Part shown: positions 1 through 7,635 of the stretch, one piece after another
Layout of the letters: each line of letters starts with the position of its first letter
Position numbering within the stretch: the first letter of the stretch is position 1
Source: Desulfobacter sp.
GTDB taxonomy: Bacteria; Desulfobacterota; Desulfobacteria; Desulfobacterales; Desulfobacteraceae
Assembly: GCA_028768525.1 (NCBI GenBank)
Contig: CP054837.1
Location: 3,009,001 to 3,073,000, forward strand
Direction of reading: 5' to 3'
Length of the DNA stretch: 64,000 nucleotides
Program-made: the position numbers and the translations under genes
Notes under the pieces: generated by a model
What the model was told of the DNA's origin: nothing
Database searches by the model: none
What the model saw: only the letters and a program-made list of their open reading frames with translations

Positions 1-683
1 CCCACGCCGATGTTGACCTCGGAGAGTTCGGGGTGGCCGTAGGCCGTGGTGTTGGCTTCGTTCAGGGCGGCCATGGTGGTCACGGCGATTTCCCCGCATT
101 TAAGAACCAGGCCCACCATCTCGTCCACGCTGAGGTCCTTGGTGGTGGAGGCCAGGCCCTGGATCATGAAATCCCAGATCTCCTGTTTTTCCACCCCCAG
201 GACGGCGGCATGGTCGGCATAGGCGGCCACGCCCTTGAGACCGAGGACCAGCAGTTCGCGAAGGGAGCGGACATCTTCATTTTCCGTGGCCAGAACCCCC
301 ACGGTTTCAGCCTTGGCCTGGAAGGTTGCGGCATCGTCGGAGAACCAGGTGGCGCTGTCATGGAGATCATCGCCCAGTTTATCGCCGGCAGCAGCGGCCA
401 GCTCTTTTTTTATTGCCTGGGCCCGGTTGATCCATTCCACCAGATTATCATCGTTGAAATTGGCATTGGTGATGGTGGTGAACAATGCATGGCTGATAAA
501 CAGAGGGACAGAGGCGGGGACGGATATCCCCGCAGCCTTTGACTGCTCAGCAATCACTGCAATGCCCTTAAGGTTGAAAATCAAAAGGTCCTGCAGGTTG
601 GCGGTGGAGTTTTCTTTCCCGCATACGCCCTTAACCGTGCATCCCTGGTTTTTTGCCGTTTCCTGACATTGAAAACAAAACAT
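1..683 (-). CDS. hcp: hydroxylamine reductase / hybrid cluster protein (N-terminal part)
   Basis: The reading frame begins at the ATG at 683 and runs off the window start, so only the N-terminal ~227 residues are present. It opens MFCFQCQETAKNQGC with a C-x2-C-x8-C-x5-C pattern (C3, C6, C15, C21), the proximal iron-sulfur ligand set of class I Hcp from strict anaerobes. A helical region follows, as in the family. Hcp is a cytoplasmic iron-sulfur enzyme that reduces nitric oxide or hydroxylamine under nitrosative stress. An AAGGAG-like ribosome site lies about 9 bases upstream. It is divergent from an HcpR-like gene and has an FNR-type box in its upstream region. Identity is secure; the hybrid-cluster C-terminal part is outside the window. 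Confidence 0.95.
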   Translation of the reverse strand, partial: MFCFQCQETAKNQGCTVKGVCGKENSTANLQDLLIFNLKGIAVIAEQSKAAGISVPASVPLFISHALFTTITNANFNDDNLVEWINRAQAIKKELAAAAGDKLGDDLHDSATWFSDDAATFQAKAETVGVLATENEDVRSLRELLVLGLKGVAAYADHAAVLGVEKQEIWDFMIQGLASTTKDLSVDEMVGLVLKCGEIAVTTMAALNEANTTAYGHPELSEVNIGV

Positions 684-788
684 TGTGATTTCTCTCCTTA
701 TATTAATGTTGACGGACAATTTATCCTAAAAATCAGGCTTCATCTTTACATCCTGATTTGAACCTACTATAGAAATGGACACAAAACC

Positions 789-802
789 TTGATCTGGATC
801 AA
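789..802. promoter_or_regulatory. FNR/HcpR-type operator in the hcp-hcpR intergenic region
   Basis: TTGAT-CTGG-ATCAA is a perfect inverted repeat (extended by one C/G pair on each side), identical to the classical FNR consensus TTGAT-N4-ATCAA. On the hcp side a TATAGT -10-like hexamer lies at 771-766, about 27 bases from the box centre. That is close to the activator position of class II promoters. The adjacent gene encodes a Crp/Fnr regulator, so autoregulation and control of hcp are inferred. Confidence 0.7.
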
Positions 803-908
803 GATGAACACTTTTTTATTCTTTTGGGCGGAATAGAAGCGAACTCACTGAACAGGCAGAGGATATTCTACCATTAAAATATTAAAATCCATACCGCTTT
901 TCTCCGGC

Positions 909-1559
909 TTGTCCGAAGACCAGTTGAGAACCATCTCGGACCGGGCAAGGGAACTGACCTTCGGCCGGGGGGAGATCATTTTCCAGGAAGGGGAGAGGGG
1001 GGATGGATTCTATATCGTGGGAACCGGAAAAATAAAGGTCTTTAAACTCTCCTTTGAGGGAAAGGAGCAGATCCTTCACATATACGGCCCCGGCCACACC
1101 TTCGGCGAGGTCCCGGTCTTCGAAGGCAAAAGCTTTCCCGCCTCGTCCATGGCGCTTTCCCCCTCAAAGATCGTCTTTCTGCCCAGGGATGCCTTTGTGG
1201 AACTGATCACCGAGTCCCCTGCCCTGGCCATGACCATGCTGGCCGACCTCTCCAGGCGGCTGCGGGCATTCACCGTCCAGATCGAAAACCTCAGCCTCAA
1301 GGAAGTGCCGGCCCGGCTGGCCGCATATATCCTCACCCTGGCAAAAGAAGAGGCCCCTGAATCGGGAGATCTGCCCGGTCAAGTCACCCTCCCCATCTCC
1401 AAGGCCCAGCTGGCCAACCTCATCGGCACCACCCCGGAAACCGTCTCCAGAATCTTTAAGAAAATGGGGGAGGCCGGGTTGATAAAAGTCCAGACAAAGG
1501 ATATTCTGATTGAAGATCCAGACGGACTTGCGGAACTCTCGGACATGGGCCGCCTTTAA
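909..1559 (+). CDS. hcpR: Crp/Fnr-family regulator, HcpR-like
   Basis: A cyclic-nucleotide-binding-like beta-barrel (residues ~10-110) is followed by a long dimer helix and a winged-helix DNA-binding domain. The recognition region reads QLANLIGTTPETVSRIFKK. There is no N-terminal cysteine cluster, so it is not an iron-sulfur FNR. HcpR regulators of sulfate reducers sit beside hcp and control nitrosative-stress genes; the divergent hcp makes this role likely. The first conventional start in frame is the TTG at 909, which has no ribosome site. Homology to the family's usual N-terminus (IPLFSGLSEDQL) continues upstream to an ATT at 873, preceded by AGAGGA at 858-863, so the true start may be that rare codon. 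Confidence 0.88.
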   Translation: MSEDQLRTISDRARELTFGRGEIIFQEGERGDGFYIVGTGKIKVFKLSFEGKEQILHIYGPGHTFGEVPVFEGKSFPASSMALSPSKIVFLPRDAFVELITESPALAMTMLADLSRRLRAFTVQIENLSLKEVPARLAAYILTLAKEEAPESGDLPGQVTLPISKAQLANLIGTTPETVSRIFKKMGEAGLIKVQTKDILIEDPDGLAELSDMGRL

Positions 1560-1612
1560 TTTCTGCTGCACGCTTATACCTTATTTATCATCCATTCCGG
1601 AAAGGGGAGGCC

Positions 1613-2782
1613 ATGGGCCATCCTAAAAAATATGCCGTTTTCGGCGACGACCTCGATCCGGCCGCCCTGGAGCAGATGGACAATGCCATGTCCCTGCCGG
1701 TGACCGTGAAAGGGGCGCTCATGCCCGATGCCCACAAGGGGTACGGCCTGCCCATCGGCGGGGTCCTGGCAACGGACAATGCCGTCATCCCCTATGCCGT
1801 GGGGGTGGACATTGCCTGCCGGGTCAAGATGTCCGTGCTGCCCATTTCTTTTAATGAATTTGAGGGGCTCAGGGGAGCGCTGAAAAAGGCCCTGGAAAAC
1901 GAAACCCGGTTCGGATACGGACAATTCTTCAAACGGCCCAAAAACCATCCGGTGATGGATGAAGACTGGCAGTTCTGCTCCACGGTGGCCGGGCTGAAGA
2001 ACAAGGCCTGGAAACAGCTGGGCACCAGCGGGGCCGGCAACCATTTTGCTGAATTCGGCCGGCTGGCCCTCTCCTCCCCTGCCCTGGGTCTGGACGCCGG
2101 GGATTACATCGCCCTGATCACCCATTCCGGCAGCCGGGGAACCGGCGCCGCCATTGCCAGGCACTATTCCACCCTGGCCCGGAGCCGCTGCCCCAAACTG
2201 CCGAAAGCCCTGAAACATTTGGCCTGGCTTACCATGGGCAGCCAGGAGGGTGAAGAATATTTCAGGGCCATGACCCTCATGGGCAAATATTCGGCGGCCA
2301 ACCACGAAATCATCCACGGGGCCATTTTTGCCGCCTTTGGCGAGTCCCCCGTGGCCACTGTGGAGAACCATCACAATTTTGCCTTCAAGGAAAAAATCGG
2401 GATGCAAAAGGTCATTGTCCACCGCAAGGGTGCGGTGCCGGCGGCCAGAGGGGTGATGGGCATCATCCCCGGTTCCATGGCCGATCCTGCTTATATCATT
2501 AAAGGAAAGGGCAATGAAGATGCCATTAATTCGGCGGCCCACGGGGCCGGCCGGGCCATGAGCCGCACCGCCGCATTCAAACGGTTCACCCGCAAGGACC
2601 TGCAGAAAATCTTGACAAAAGCCCGTGTCACCTTAATTTCTGCTGGACTTGACGAGATACCAATGGCATATAAAAATATTGACCAGGTGATGTCCCGGCA
2701 AAAGGGTCTTGTTGAGACATTGGCAACATTCGAGCCCCGCCTGGTCAAAATGGCTCCTGCCAAGCCAAGAAAATATCGTTAA
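1613..2782 (+). CDS. rtcB: RtcB-family RNA ligase
   Basis: 389 residues. RtcB joins RNA 3'-phosphate or 2',3'-cyclic phosphate ends to 5'-OH ends using GTP and Mn2+, in RNA repair or tRNA maturation. Family motifs are visible: a metal-site segment GVDIACRVKM with the conserved Cys, SGSRGTG, ENHHNFAF, HRKGAVPA and AAHGAGRAMSR, whose His is the expected guanylylation residue. The protein is shorter than E. coli-type RtcB but within the range of the compact bacterial group. A GGGGAGG ribosome site directly precedes the ATG. It lies between the hcpR-like gene and aor on the same strand, with a gap of ~50 bases to aor. No archease gene is adjacent. Confidence 0.9.
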   Translation: MGHPKKYAVFGDDLDPAALEQMDNAMSLPVTVKGALMPDAHKGYGLPIGGVLATDNAVIPYAVGVDIACRVKMSVLPISFNEFEGLRGALKKALENETRFGYGQFFKRPKNHPVMDEDWQFCSTVAGLKNKAWKQLGTSGAGNHFAEFGRLALSSPALGLDAGDYIALITHSGSRGTGAAIARHYSTLARSRCPKLPKALKHLAWLTMGSQEGEEYFRAMTLMGKYSAANHEIIHGAIFAAFGESPVATVENHHNFAFKEKIGMQKVIVHRKGAVPAARGVMGIIPGSMADPAYIIKGKGNEDAINSAAHGAGRAMSRTAAFKRFTRKDLQKILTKARVTLISAGLDEIPMAYKNIDQVMSRQKGLVETLATFEPRLVKMAPAKPRKYR

Positions 2783-2835
2783 TTTACCCCGACAGTTTAA
2801 CCAACTGTTCATCAACTTTTGCCAAGGAGGATAAA

Positions 2836-4563
2836 ATGGGGAAACTTTTGAGAATTAATACCAGGGAAAAGACCTTTGTCTTTGAAGAAACACCCGAGGC
2901 CTATGCGGCCTTGGGCGGGCGCGCCCTGACATCCAAGATGATCCTGGATGAAGTGCCTGCTACCTGCCACCCACTGGGTAAAAACAATAAACTGATCTTT
3001 GCACCGGGTATCATGGCCGGCTCTCCGGCCGCCGACTCTGGACGCCTTTCCGCCGGTGCCAAATCGCCGCTCACCGGCGGAATCAAAGAGAGTAACGCCG
3101 GCGGCCTGGTTTCCCAGAAACTGGCCAAGCTGGGCATCACCGCCATCGTCCTTGAAGACAAACCCCAGGATGATGAATACTCCATGATCGTCATCAATAA
3201 GGACGGGGTGGAAATCCTCCCCGCCGGAGACCTGGTGAAAAAGGGCAACTATGATGTCATGGAAGCCCTCTGGGATAAATACGGCAAGACCGGCGTCCTC
3301 TCCATCGGTCAGGCCGGAGAACAGTGCCTCAAAGGCGCCTCCATCAACCAGGCCGACATGAACGGCCGCCCGGGCCGTGCCCACGGCCGCGGGGGTCTGG
3401 GCGCCGTCATGGGCTCCAAGAAAATCAAGGCCATCGTGGTGGATGACAAGGGCGCCGGACGGGTGGAAATCAAAGACCCGGACGCATTTAAAAAAGCCAA
3501 CAAACGCTGGGTGGAAATGCTCCACAACCATCCGGTAACAGGGGAAGGCCTGCCCGCCCTGGGTACTGCCGTTCTGGTCAACGTCATCAACGAAGCCGGC
3601 ACCCTGCCCACCAAAAACTTCAGAAACGGCCGGTTTGAGCATGCCCAGGCAATTTCCGGGGAAGCCATGGCCGAAACCATTGAAAAACGCGGCGGTATCA
3701 CCACCGAAGGCTGCCACCCCGGCTGCGTGATCAAATGCTCCAATGTTTACCACGGCAAGGACAACAAATACCTGACCTCCGGGTTCGAGTATGAAACCAT
3801 CTGGGCCTTCGGCGCCCACTGCCTGGTGAAGGACCTGGACGACATCGCCATGATGGACCGCCTCTGTGACGACTTCGGCCTGGATACCATTGAAATGGGC
3901 GTCACCCTGGGTATTGCCATGGAAGGTGGAATGATTCCCTGGGGCGACGGCAAGGCTGCCATCGACCTGCTCTCAAAAGTCGGCGAGTTTGGAACCGAAG
4001 GCAAGATCATCGGCAACGGCGCCGCCTTCACCGGCGATGCCCTGGGTGTGGACCGGGTGCCCGTGGTCAAAAAACAGGCCCTGCCCGCCTACGATCCCCG
4101 TGCCTGCAAGGGTGTTGGTGTGACCTATGCCACCACCCCCATGGGCGCCGATCACACCGCCGGCTACGGCGTTACCGCCAACATCCTGGCCGTGGGCGGT
4201 TCCGTTGATCCCCTGAAAAAAGAGGGCAACATGGAACTTTCCCAGGGGCTGCAGGTGGCCACGGCCGCCATTGATGCCGCAGGTCTCTGCCTCTTTGTGG
4301 CCTTTGCCGTTCTGGACAACGAAGACGCCCTGCCCACCATCGCCGCCATGCTCAACGCCCAGTACGGCCTTGAGCTGACCCCGGACGATATCATCGAGCT
4401 GGGCAAGGATATCCTCAGGAACGAAAAAGAGTTCAACAAAAGAGCCGGTTTCACCCCCGTGGACGACCAGCTGCCTGAAATGTTCCTGAATGATGAACTT
4501 CCGCCCCACAACACCACCTGGGATTTCACCGAGGAAGATCTCCAGAAAACACTGGACTTCTAA
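2836..4563 (+). CDS. aor: aldehyde:ferredoxin oxidoreductase family protein
   Basis: 575 residues, typical of the AOR family of tungsten- or molybdenum-bis-pterin enzymes that oxidise aldehydes to acids with ferredoxin. The N-terminal pterin-binding segment carries LGGRALTSKM and the glycine/arginine-rich stretch NGRPGRAHGRGGLGAVMGSKK. A C-x3-C-x3-C cluster motif (CHPGCVIKC) lies near residues 293-301, with a fourth Cys near residue 484 (GLC), as expected for the [4Fe-4S] centre. AAGGAGG lies 7 bases before the ATG. A strong terminator follows the gene. The physiological aldehyde is not evident from context. Confidence 0.92.
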   Translation: MGKLLRINTREKTFVFEETPEAYAALGGRALTSKMILDEVPATCHPLGKNNKLIFAPGIMAGSPAADSGRLSAGAKSPLTGGIKESNAGGLVSQKLAKLGITAIVLEDKPQDDEYSMIVINKDGVEILPAGDLVKKGNYDVMEALWDKYGKTGVLSIGQAGEQCLKGASINQADMNGRPGRAHGRGGLGAVMGSKKIKAIVVDDKGAGRVEIKDPDAFKKANKRWVEMLHNHPVTGEGLPALGTAVLVNVINEAGTLPTKNFRNGRFEHAQAISGEAMAETIEKRGGITTEGCHPGCVIKCSNVYHGKDNKYLTSGFEYETIWAFGAHCLVKDLDDIAMMDRLCDDFGLDTIEMGVTLGIAMEGGMIPWGDGKAAIDLLSKVGEFGTEGKIIGNGAAFTGDALGVDRVPVVKKQALPAYDPRACKGVGVTYATTPMGADHTAGYGVTANILAVGGSVDPLKKEGNMELSQGLQVATAAIDAAGLCLFVAFAVLDNEDALPTIAAMLNAQYGLELTPDDIIELGKDILRNEKEFNKRAGFTPVDDQLPEMFLNDELPPHNTTWDFTEEDLQKTLDF

Positions 4564-4588
4564 TCCGGTTCAGGCCATAAATTAGCGA

Positions 4589-4619
4589 GGGGCGGAAGAT
4601 ATCTTCCGCCCCTTTTTTA
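4589..4619 (+). terminator. rho-independent terminator after aor
   Basis: Positions 4589-4612 form a perfect 12-bp inverted repeat (arms GGGGCGGAAGAT and ATCTTCCGCCCC, no intervening bases) followed by six T. It ends the aor transcript and could also serve the convergent AIM24 gene. Confidence 0.88.
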
Positions 4620-4649
4620 TCTTTATCCCCCCACCGAAGGGTCCTTATG

Positions 4650-5462
4650 TTAACTGGACTGCAGATATACCTCCTCAAAGGGCTGCACCACCACAAAACC
4701 GCTGCCGCTGAACGACATCTGAATGGATTCGCCGCTGCCCCGTCCCAAAAATGTTTTTAAGGAGATATCGGTTTTGAGTTCCGGCTGCAGATTGCCGGAC
4801 CAGGCCACGGTGGCATTGGGATCGGTGACCACCGGTTTTCCCGGAACCACTTTCAGGGTCAAAGGGTCATGATGGGTGGTGATGGCAATCATGCCCCGGC
4901 CGCTTAATTTTACATTGAACAGTCCGCCTGCCAGCATGCCGGCCACCTTTTTCATCATGGTAATATCCCAGTCGATGGAAGGTTCAAATGCCAGAAGATC
5001 ATTTCCGTTGACACAGATGGTTTCGTTTTCAAGGTTCAGGACTGAAACTTTTTTCCCTGCATCGGCCAGATAAAGGGCTCCCTTGCCCTCGGCCTTGGTC
5101 AGACTCGCCCCTTCGCCGCTTACCGCCTTTTTGAACATTTTTCCCAGGCCGTGCTCCAGTATGCCCTCCCGGGTAAATTTGATATCGCCGGTATAGGCAA
5201 TCATGGCCCCCAGCTTTGTCCACACACTGCCGTCCAGATTAATCTCCAGCATGCTGTTACTCTCAAGCTCAAAGAGCCCCTGGTCCTTATCCTTCTGGGA
5301 TGTCCTGGCCACAAATTCGGCGATGGAGTATTTGCTGCCTTTGCCCGGTTCCGCTTCGGGAATCTTAACAGCCGCCTTGCAACTGGGGCATTTCACCGTC
5401 TTCCCGGCATATTGGTCCGGGATATCCTTTTCAAGGCCGCAGGATTTACACAAAAAACGCAT
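4650..5462 (-). CDS. AIM24-family protein with N-terminal zinc ribbon
   Basis: 270 residues. Residues 1-40 form a zinc-ribbon-like module with two CxxC pairs (CKSC and CPSC) of the kind found on prokaryotic membrane-linked or scaffold proteins. From about residue 60 the sequence matches the AIM24 beta-barrel family (TRAP-like fold), with the typical phrases GSVWTKLGAMIAYTGDI and GSGFVVVQPFEEV. The family's molecular role in bacteria is unknown. No signal peptide or membrane segment is visible. It stands alone, convergent with aor, with upstream sequence leading into accessory DNA. An AGGAG ribosome site lies just upstream of the ATG. Confidence 0.82.
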   Translation of the reverse strand: MRFLCKSCGLEKDIPDQYAGKTVKCPSCKAAVKIPEAEPGKGSKYSIAEFVARTSQKDKDQGLFELESNSMLEINLDGSVWTKLGAMIAYTGDIKFTREGILEHGLGKMFKKAVSGEGASLTKAEGKGALYLADAGKKVSVLNLENETICVNGNDLLAFEPSIDWDITMMKKVAGMLAGGLFNVKLSGRGMIAITTHHDPLTLKVVPGKPVVTDPNATVAWSGNLQPELKTDISLKTFLGRGSGESIQMSFSGSGFVVVQPFEEVYLQSS

Positions 5463-5580
5463 GACGATTCTCCTTTGCTTGATTGTTTATCTCCATAATT
5501 AAAGCCATAGCCCAGTTCATGTCAAGGCACCTCAACGACCGGGAGGAAACGGCTGAATCATTTTTTGAGGGAAAGAACCC

Positions 5581-5719
5581 GGCGGCGGCACGGGTGGGTG
5601 CTTTCTCTAAAGCATTTCCGGTCGTCCTGACCGGAAATGCAGCGAACGGCCAGCCGCCTTTGCCGTCCTGGCAGTCAGCTGGCCTCACGCCGTTCAAGCA
5701 TCCCACCCGCACCGCCGCC
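5581..5719. repeat. structured palindromic element A (mirrored by element B)
   Basis: The outer arms 5581-5603 and 5696-5719 pair almost completely (about 22 bp with one bulge). Inside are an 11-bp perfect hairpin, 5612-5622 with 5630-5640, whose 7-base loop is CGTCCTG, and a second stem-loop (GAACGGC at 5644-5650 with GCCGTTC at 5689-5695, continued by CAGC/GCTG) whose tip holds GCCGTCCTGGC. Element B carries the same layout on the opposite strand with different stem sequences. No coding function is seen. It could be a structured RNA (read on the minus strand, both loops show CAGGACG, similar to CsrA-type sites), a MITE-like element or a recombination site. Confidence 0.6.
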
Positions 5720-5848
5720 TAGCCACCCAGGCAAATTACCACGACGGTTAATTTATGCCCGGCCAGTTCGCTTTCATTTTTCCCCATATACAAGTTCACA
5801 TCGGCCCCAAATTTAGACAAGCACTTATGCAAACCTCGGTGTCCAGGT

Positions 5849-5980
5849 CTTGGGCGGGGAGGGCTCGCCGGCGGCGTAAGGGCTGCCGGATGCCAGGACG
5901 ACAAATCCGGTAGTCCGCTCGCTTCTTCGCGGGTCAGGACGACCCGCGGAGATTTAGTCTGCGAGCCCTCCCCGTTCAAG
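5849..5980. repeat. structured palindromic element B, opposite orientation to A
   Basis: The outer arms 5849-5868 and 5961-5980 pair over 20 bases with one mismatch. One inner hairpin pairs CGCGGGT (5928-5934) with ACCCGCG (5942-5948) around the loop CAGGACG, the exact complement of the element A loop. The other pairs CCGGAT (5886-5891) with ATCCGG (5905-5910) around a loop that again contains CCAGGACG. The stems differ from element A while the loops and overall order are conserved, the pattern expected of selection on structure. Confidence 0.6.
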
Positions 5981-6182
5981 GCCGGGTCCGAGGCACTCGA
6001 TTTCAAACTTTAGGGACAGTTTTCAGAAAAAGGTCTTGCCAAAATTTTCAGGGTACGTTTATTCTCCAATAATCTTGATTGGGTAATTCAAACCTGATAT
6101 CTGATTTTTGTAAATTATGTGGATGCGGTATATCCATTAAAATAGCAACAAATTGTTGCTTGGCTGACAGATCTTAAATTAA

Positions 6183-6303
6183 GGCAAACGCAGTTTGGTA
6201 AAGCGTTTCACTGATAAATCCGTTTTTTTCACTCATCAGTATAAAAATCGGATTTTGGGCCAAAATCTTCTAAAAACGCGCAGCAACATAATTAATGTTA
6301 TAC
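6183..6303 (+). other. putative upstream recombination site (attI or degenerate attC) ending in GTTATAC
   Basis: GTTATAC at 6297-6303 has the form of an integron R' core (G^TTRRRY-like) and is the exact complement of the R'' box GTATAAC at 6661-6667 that closes the first cassette. This marks the 5' boundary of cassette 1. Upstream pairings GCGTTT/AAACGC and AAATCCG/CGGATTT are present between 6203 and 6279, but a clean attC could not be drawn. The boundary is well supported; the site type is not. Confidence 0.5.
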
Positions 6304-6315
6304 TTCTAAATACAC

Positions 6316-6666
6316 ATGAAAGATATTCGGAAAATATTAACAAACATACCTCTTAGTGTTAAAATTTATTGTATTGTAGCGTTTATTTGGCATTTTCTTG
6401 TTTTTTTTGAATTATGGGTTGGTGCTGGAACGATAGTTGGCACATTTCTAATTCTGTTGTTTTGGATATTCATTACTCCCTCGAAATTTTTATTGCAGAG
6501 CTTATCAATCCCAGCTCTCGATTTTTTGAGGTTTGAAACAATGGGAATGTGGCTTTGGATAGTTATCCATTTAATTAATTTTTGTATTTTGCTTTTGTTG
6601 CCGTTTATTATTTCCCCGATAGCAAGGCGTATCAGGAAAGAGATGAATGGTAAAAAAATCGTATAA
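6316..6666 (+). CDS. cassette 1 protein: small hypothetical membrane protein
   Basis: 116 residues with about three hydrophobic segments (roughly residues 15-35, 38-55 and 75-100) and a basic C-terminus, so an inner-membrane protein is likely. No family was recognised. It is AT-rich, unlike the flanking chromosomal genes. The frame starts 18 bases after the cassette boundary and its TAA stop lies inside the R'' box of the following attC site, the compact arrangement typical of integron cassettes. No clear ribosome site precedes the ATG. Existence as a gene is inferred from cassette logic plus an intact frame. Confidence 0.65.
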   Translation: MKDIRKILTNIPLSVKIYCIVAFIWHFLVFFELWVGAGTIVGTFLILLFWIFITPSKFLLQSLSIPALDFLRFETMGMWLWIVIHLINFCILLLLPFIISPIARRIRKEMNGKKIV

Positions 6667-6729
6667 CAACTGAGTGCAAAGGATTGCTTTTCGCTGCGCT
6701 TCAAGCAACCTCTGACTCAGACGTTGTGC
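6661..6729 (+). other. attC recombination site 1
   Basis: R'' GTATAAC (6661-6667), a 2-base spacer and L'' CTGAGT (6670-6675) face L' ACTCAG (6715-6720), a 2-base spacer and R' GTTGTGC (6723-6729). An inner stem pairs TTGCTT with AAGCAA. R' is the exact complement of the R'' of the next site (GCACAAC at 7492), as expected for a cassette that once circularised. Predicted crossover is between 6723 and 6724. Confidence 0.85.
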
Positions 6730-6771
6730 ATCTTGTACCCAAACCTATAATCTGCAAACGAAAGGATTAAA

Positions 6772-7464
6772 ATGTTCTCAACTGGACTGAACTTGATTAA
6801 GAACGAATGGAAATTATCATTTTTCTTCTTGAGTATTATTTCAATCTTAGGTTGTATTCCAATTTTCATCTACAATTCATTTTTGCTAAATGCCTTTTTG
6901 TACTTATTAGGTCTGGATTTATATAACGGATATTTCTTAACAATGGGTAAAATCCTGAAAGGCCAGAAAGTTGAAAATCCTTATAAGGACATTTTCTTTG
7001 GAAAGGATAAAAACAGATCAGATTTTTTAATACTTATCGTTTTCTTTGGAGCGATCTTAATGATTTTCAAAGGGCCTATGATCATAGTTAATGTCCTGTT
7101 TGCGGAAAAATTCAACGAATTTATAGCCTCATCTGGCTCGGTGATGATTATTTTTAGCATTATTTCTGTTTTTGCCTTTTCACTGTATAAAATTTCAATC
7201 TATGCAGCAATTGCAAGCCTGAAATATTTCAACAATGAAGTTATTGATTCATTTAAAACTGGTATTAAGGGTATTTGGAATTTTAAAGTTTTTGTTGTCC
7301 TACTATTTCTTTTTGAATTTGCTGCTGCCGTTATCATTCAGGTTCAAACCCCAATATTGGTTATCATTGTTAATCTTTCTTATTATATTATTCCGGCTGT
7401 ACTTATGACTTTTATGATCAGCAAGTACTGGTTAGATGAAAACATTGAACACTCGGCTGAATAG
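6772..7464 (+). CDS. cassette 2 protein: hypothetical multi-pass membrane protein
   Basis: 230 residues, AT-rich, with about five to six hydrophobic stretches (near residues 15-50, 80-105, 120-145, 170-190 and 195-215). It resembles bacterial membrane proteins of the glycerophosphoryl-diester-phosphodiesterase-membrane or YciC type only in general hydrophobicity; no family can be claimed. An AAAGGA ribosome site lies about 6 bases before the ATG. It is the only gene between attC sites 1 and 2 and is read in the same direction as the other cassette genes. Confidence 0.72.
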   Translation: MFSTGLNLIKNEWKLSFFFLSIISILGCIPIFIYNSFLLNAFLYLLGLDLYNGYFLTMGKILKGQKVENPYKDIFFGKDKNRSDFLILIVFFGAILMIFKGPMIIVNVLFAEKFNEFIASSGSVMIIFSIISVFAFSLYKISIYAAIASLKYFNNEVIDSFKTGIKGIWNFKVFVVLLFLFEFAAAVIIQVQTPILVIIVNLSYYIIPAVLMTFMISKYWLDENIEHSAE

Positions 7465-7491
7465 AATACAGACGGCAATGATTAACACGAT

Positions 7492-7621
7492 GCACAACCA
7501 ATCGCTGGAATGGGACCGGGCGTACTGCGCACCTTTTCGAATGTGTGCGGTTTAGGAAACTGAAAACTTTTATCTGAGGTTTCGGGTTAAAACGCCCGGC
7601 CCCTCAACTCAGGCGTTATAT
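7492..7621 (+). other. attC recombination site 2 (long form)
   Basis: R'' GCACAAC (7492-7498) is the exact complement of R' GTTGTGC of site 1. R' GTTATAT (7615-7621) follows L'-like ACTCAG and spacer GC. The arms join through a strong inner stem GGGACCGGGCGT / ACGCCCGGCCCC, with a further hairpin GCGCAC/GTGTGC inside. At ~130 bp it is of the long, Vibrio-repeat-like size class. The L box pairing is imperfect. Confidence 0.8.
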
Positions 7622-7635
7622 TATAGGAGAACTAA

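Larger units (their letters stand above)
5463..6296. other. gene-poor accessory stretch before the cassette array
   Basis: No convincing gene was found here. Apart from structured elements A and B, the sequence becomes AT-rich after about 6000. The spacer between the elements (5720-5848) holds a short open frame on the minus strand that I could not assign. No integron integrase or recognisable remnant of one was seen. Confidence 0.5.

Noticed and set aside
5581..5980. Elements A and B as attC sites of the adjacent array
   Set aside because: They lack GTT/AAC core boxes and the R/L box order; their outer stems are G/C-rich and unlike the three attC sites.
5463..6296. Integron integrase or its remnant upstream of the cassettes
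   Set aside because: No frame on either strand shows tyrosine-recombinase residues.
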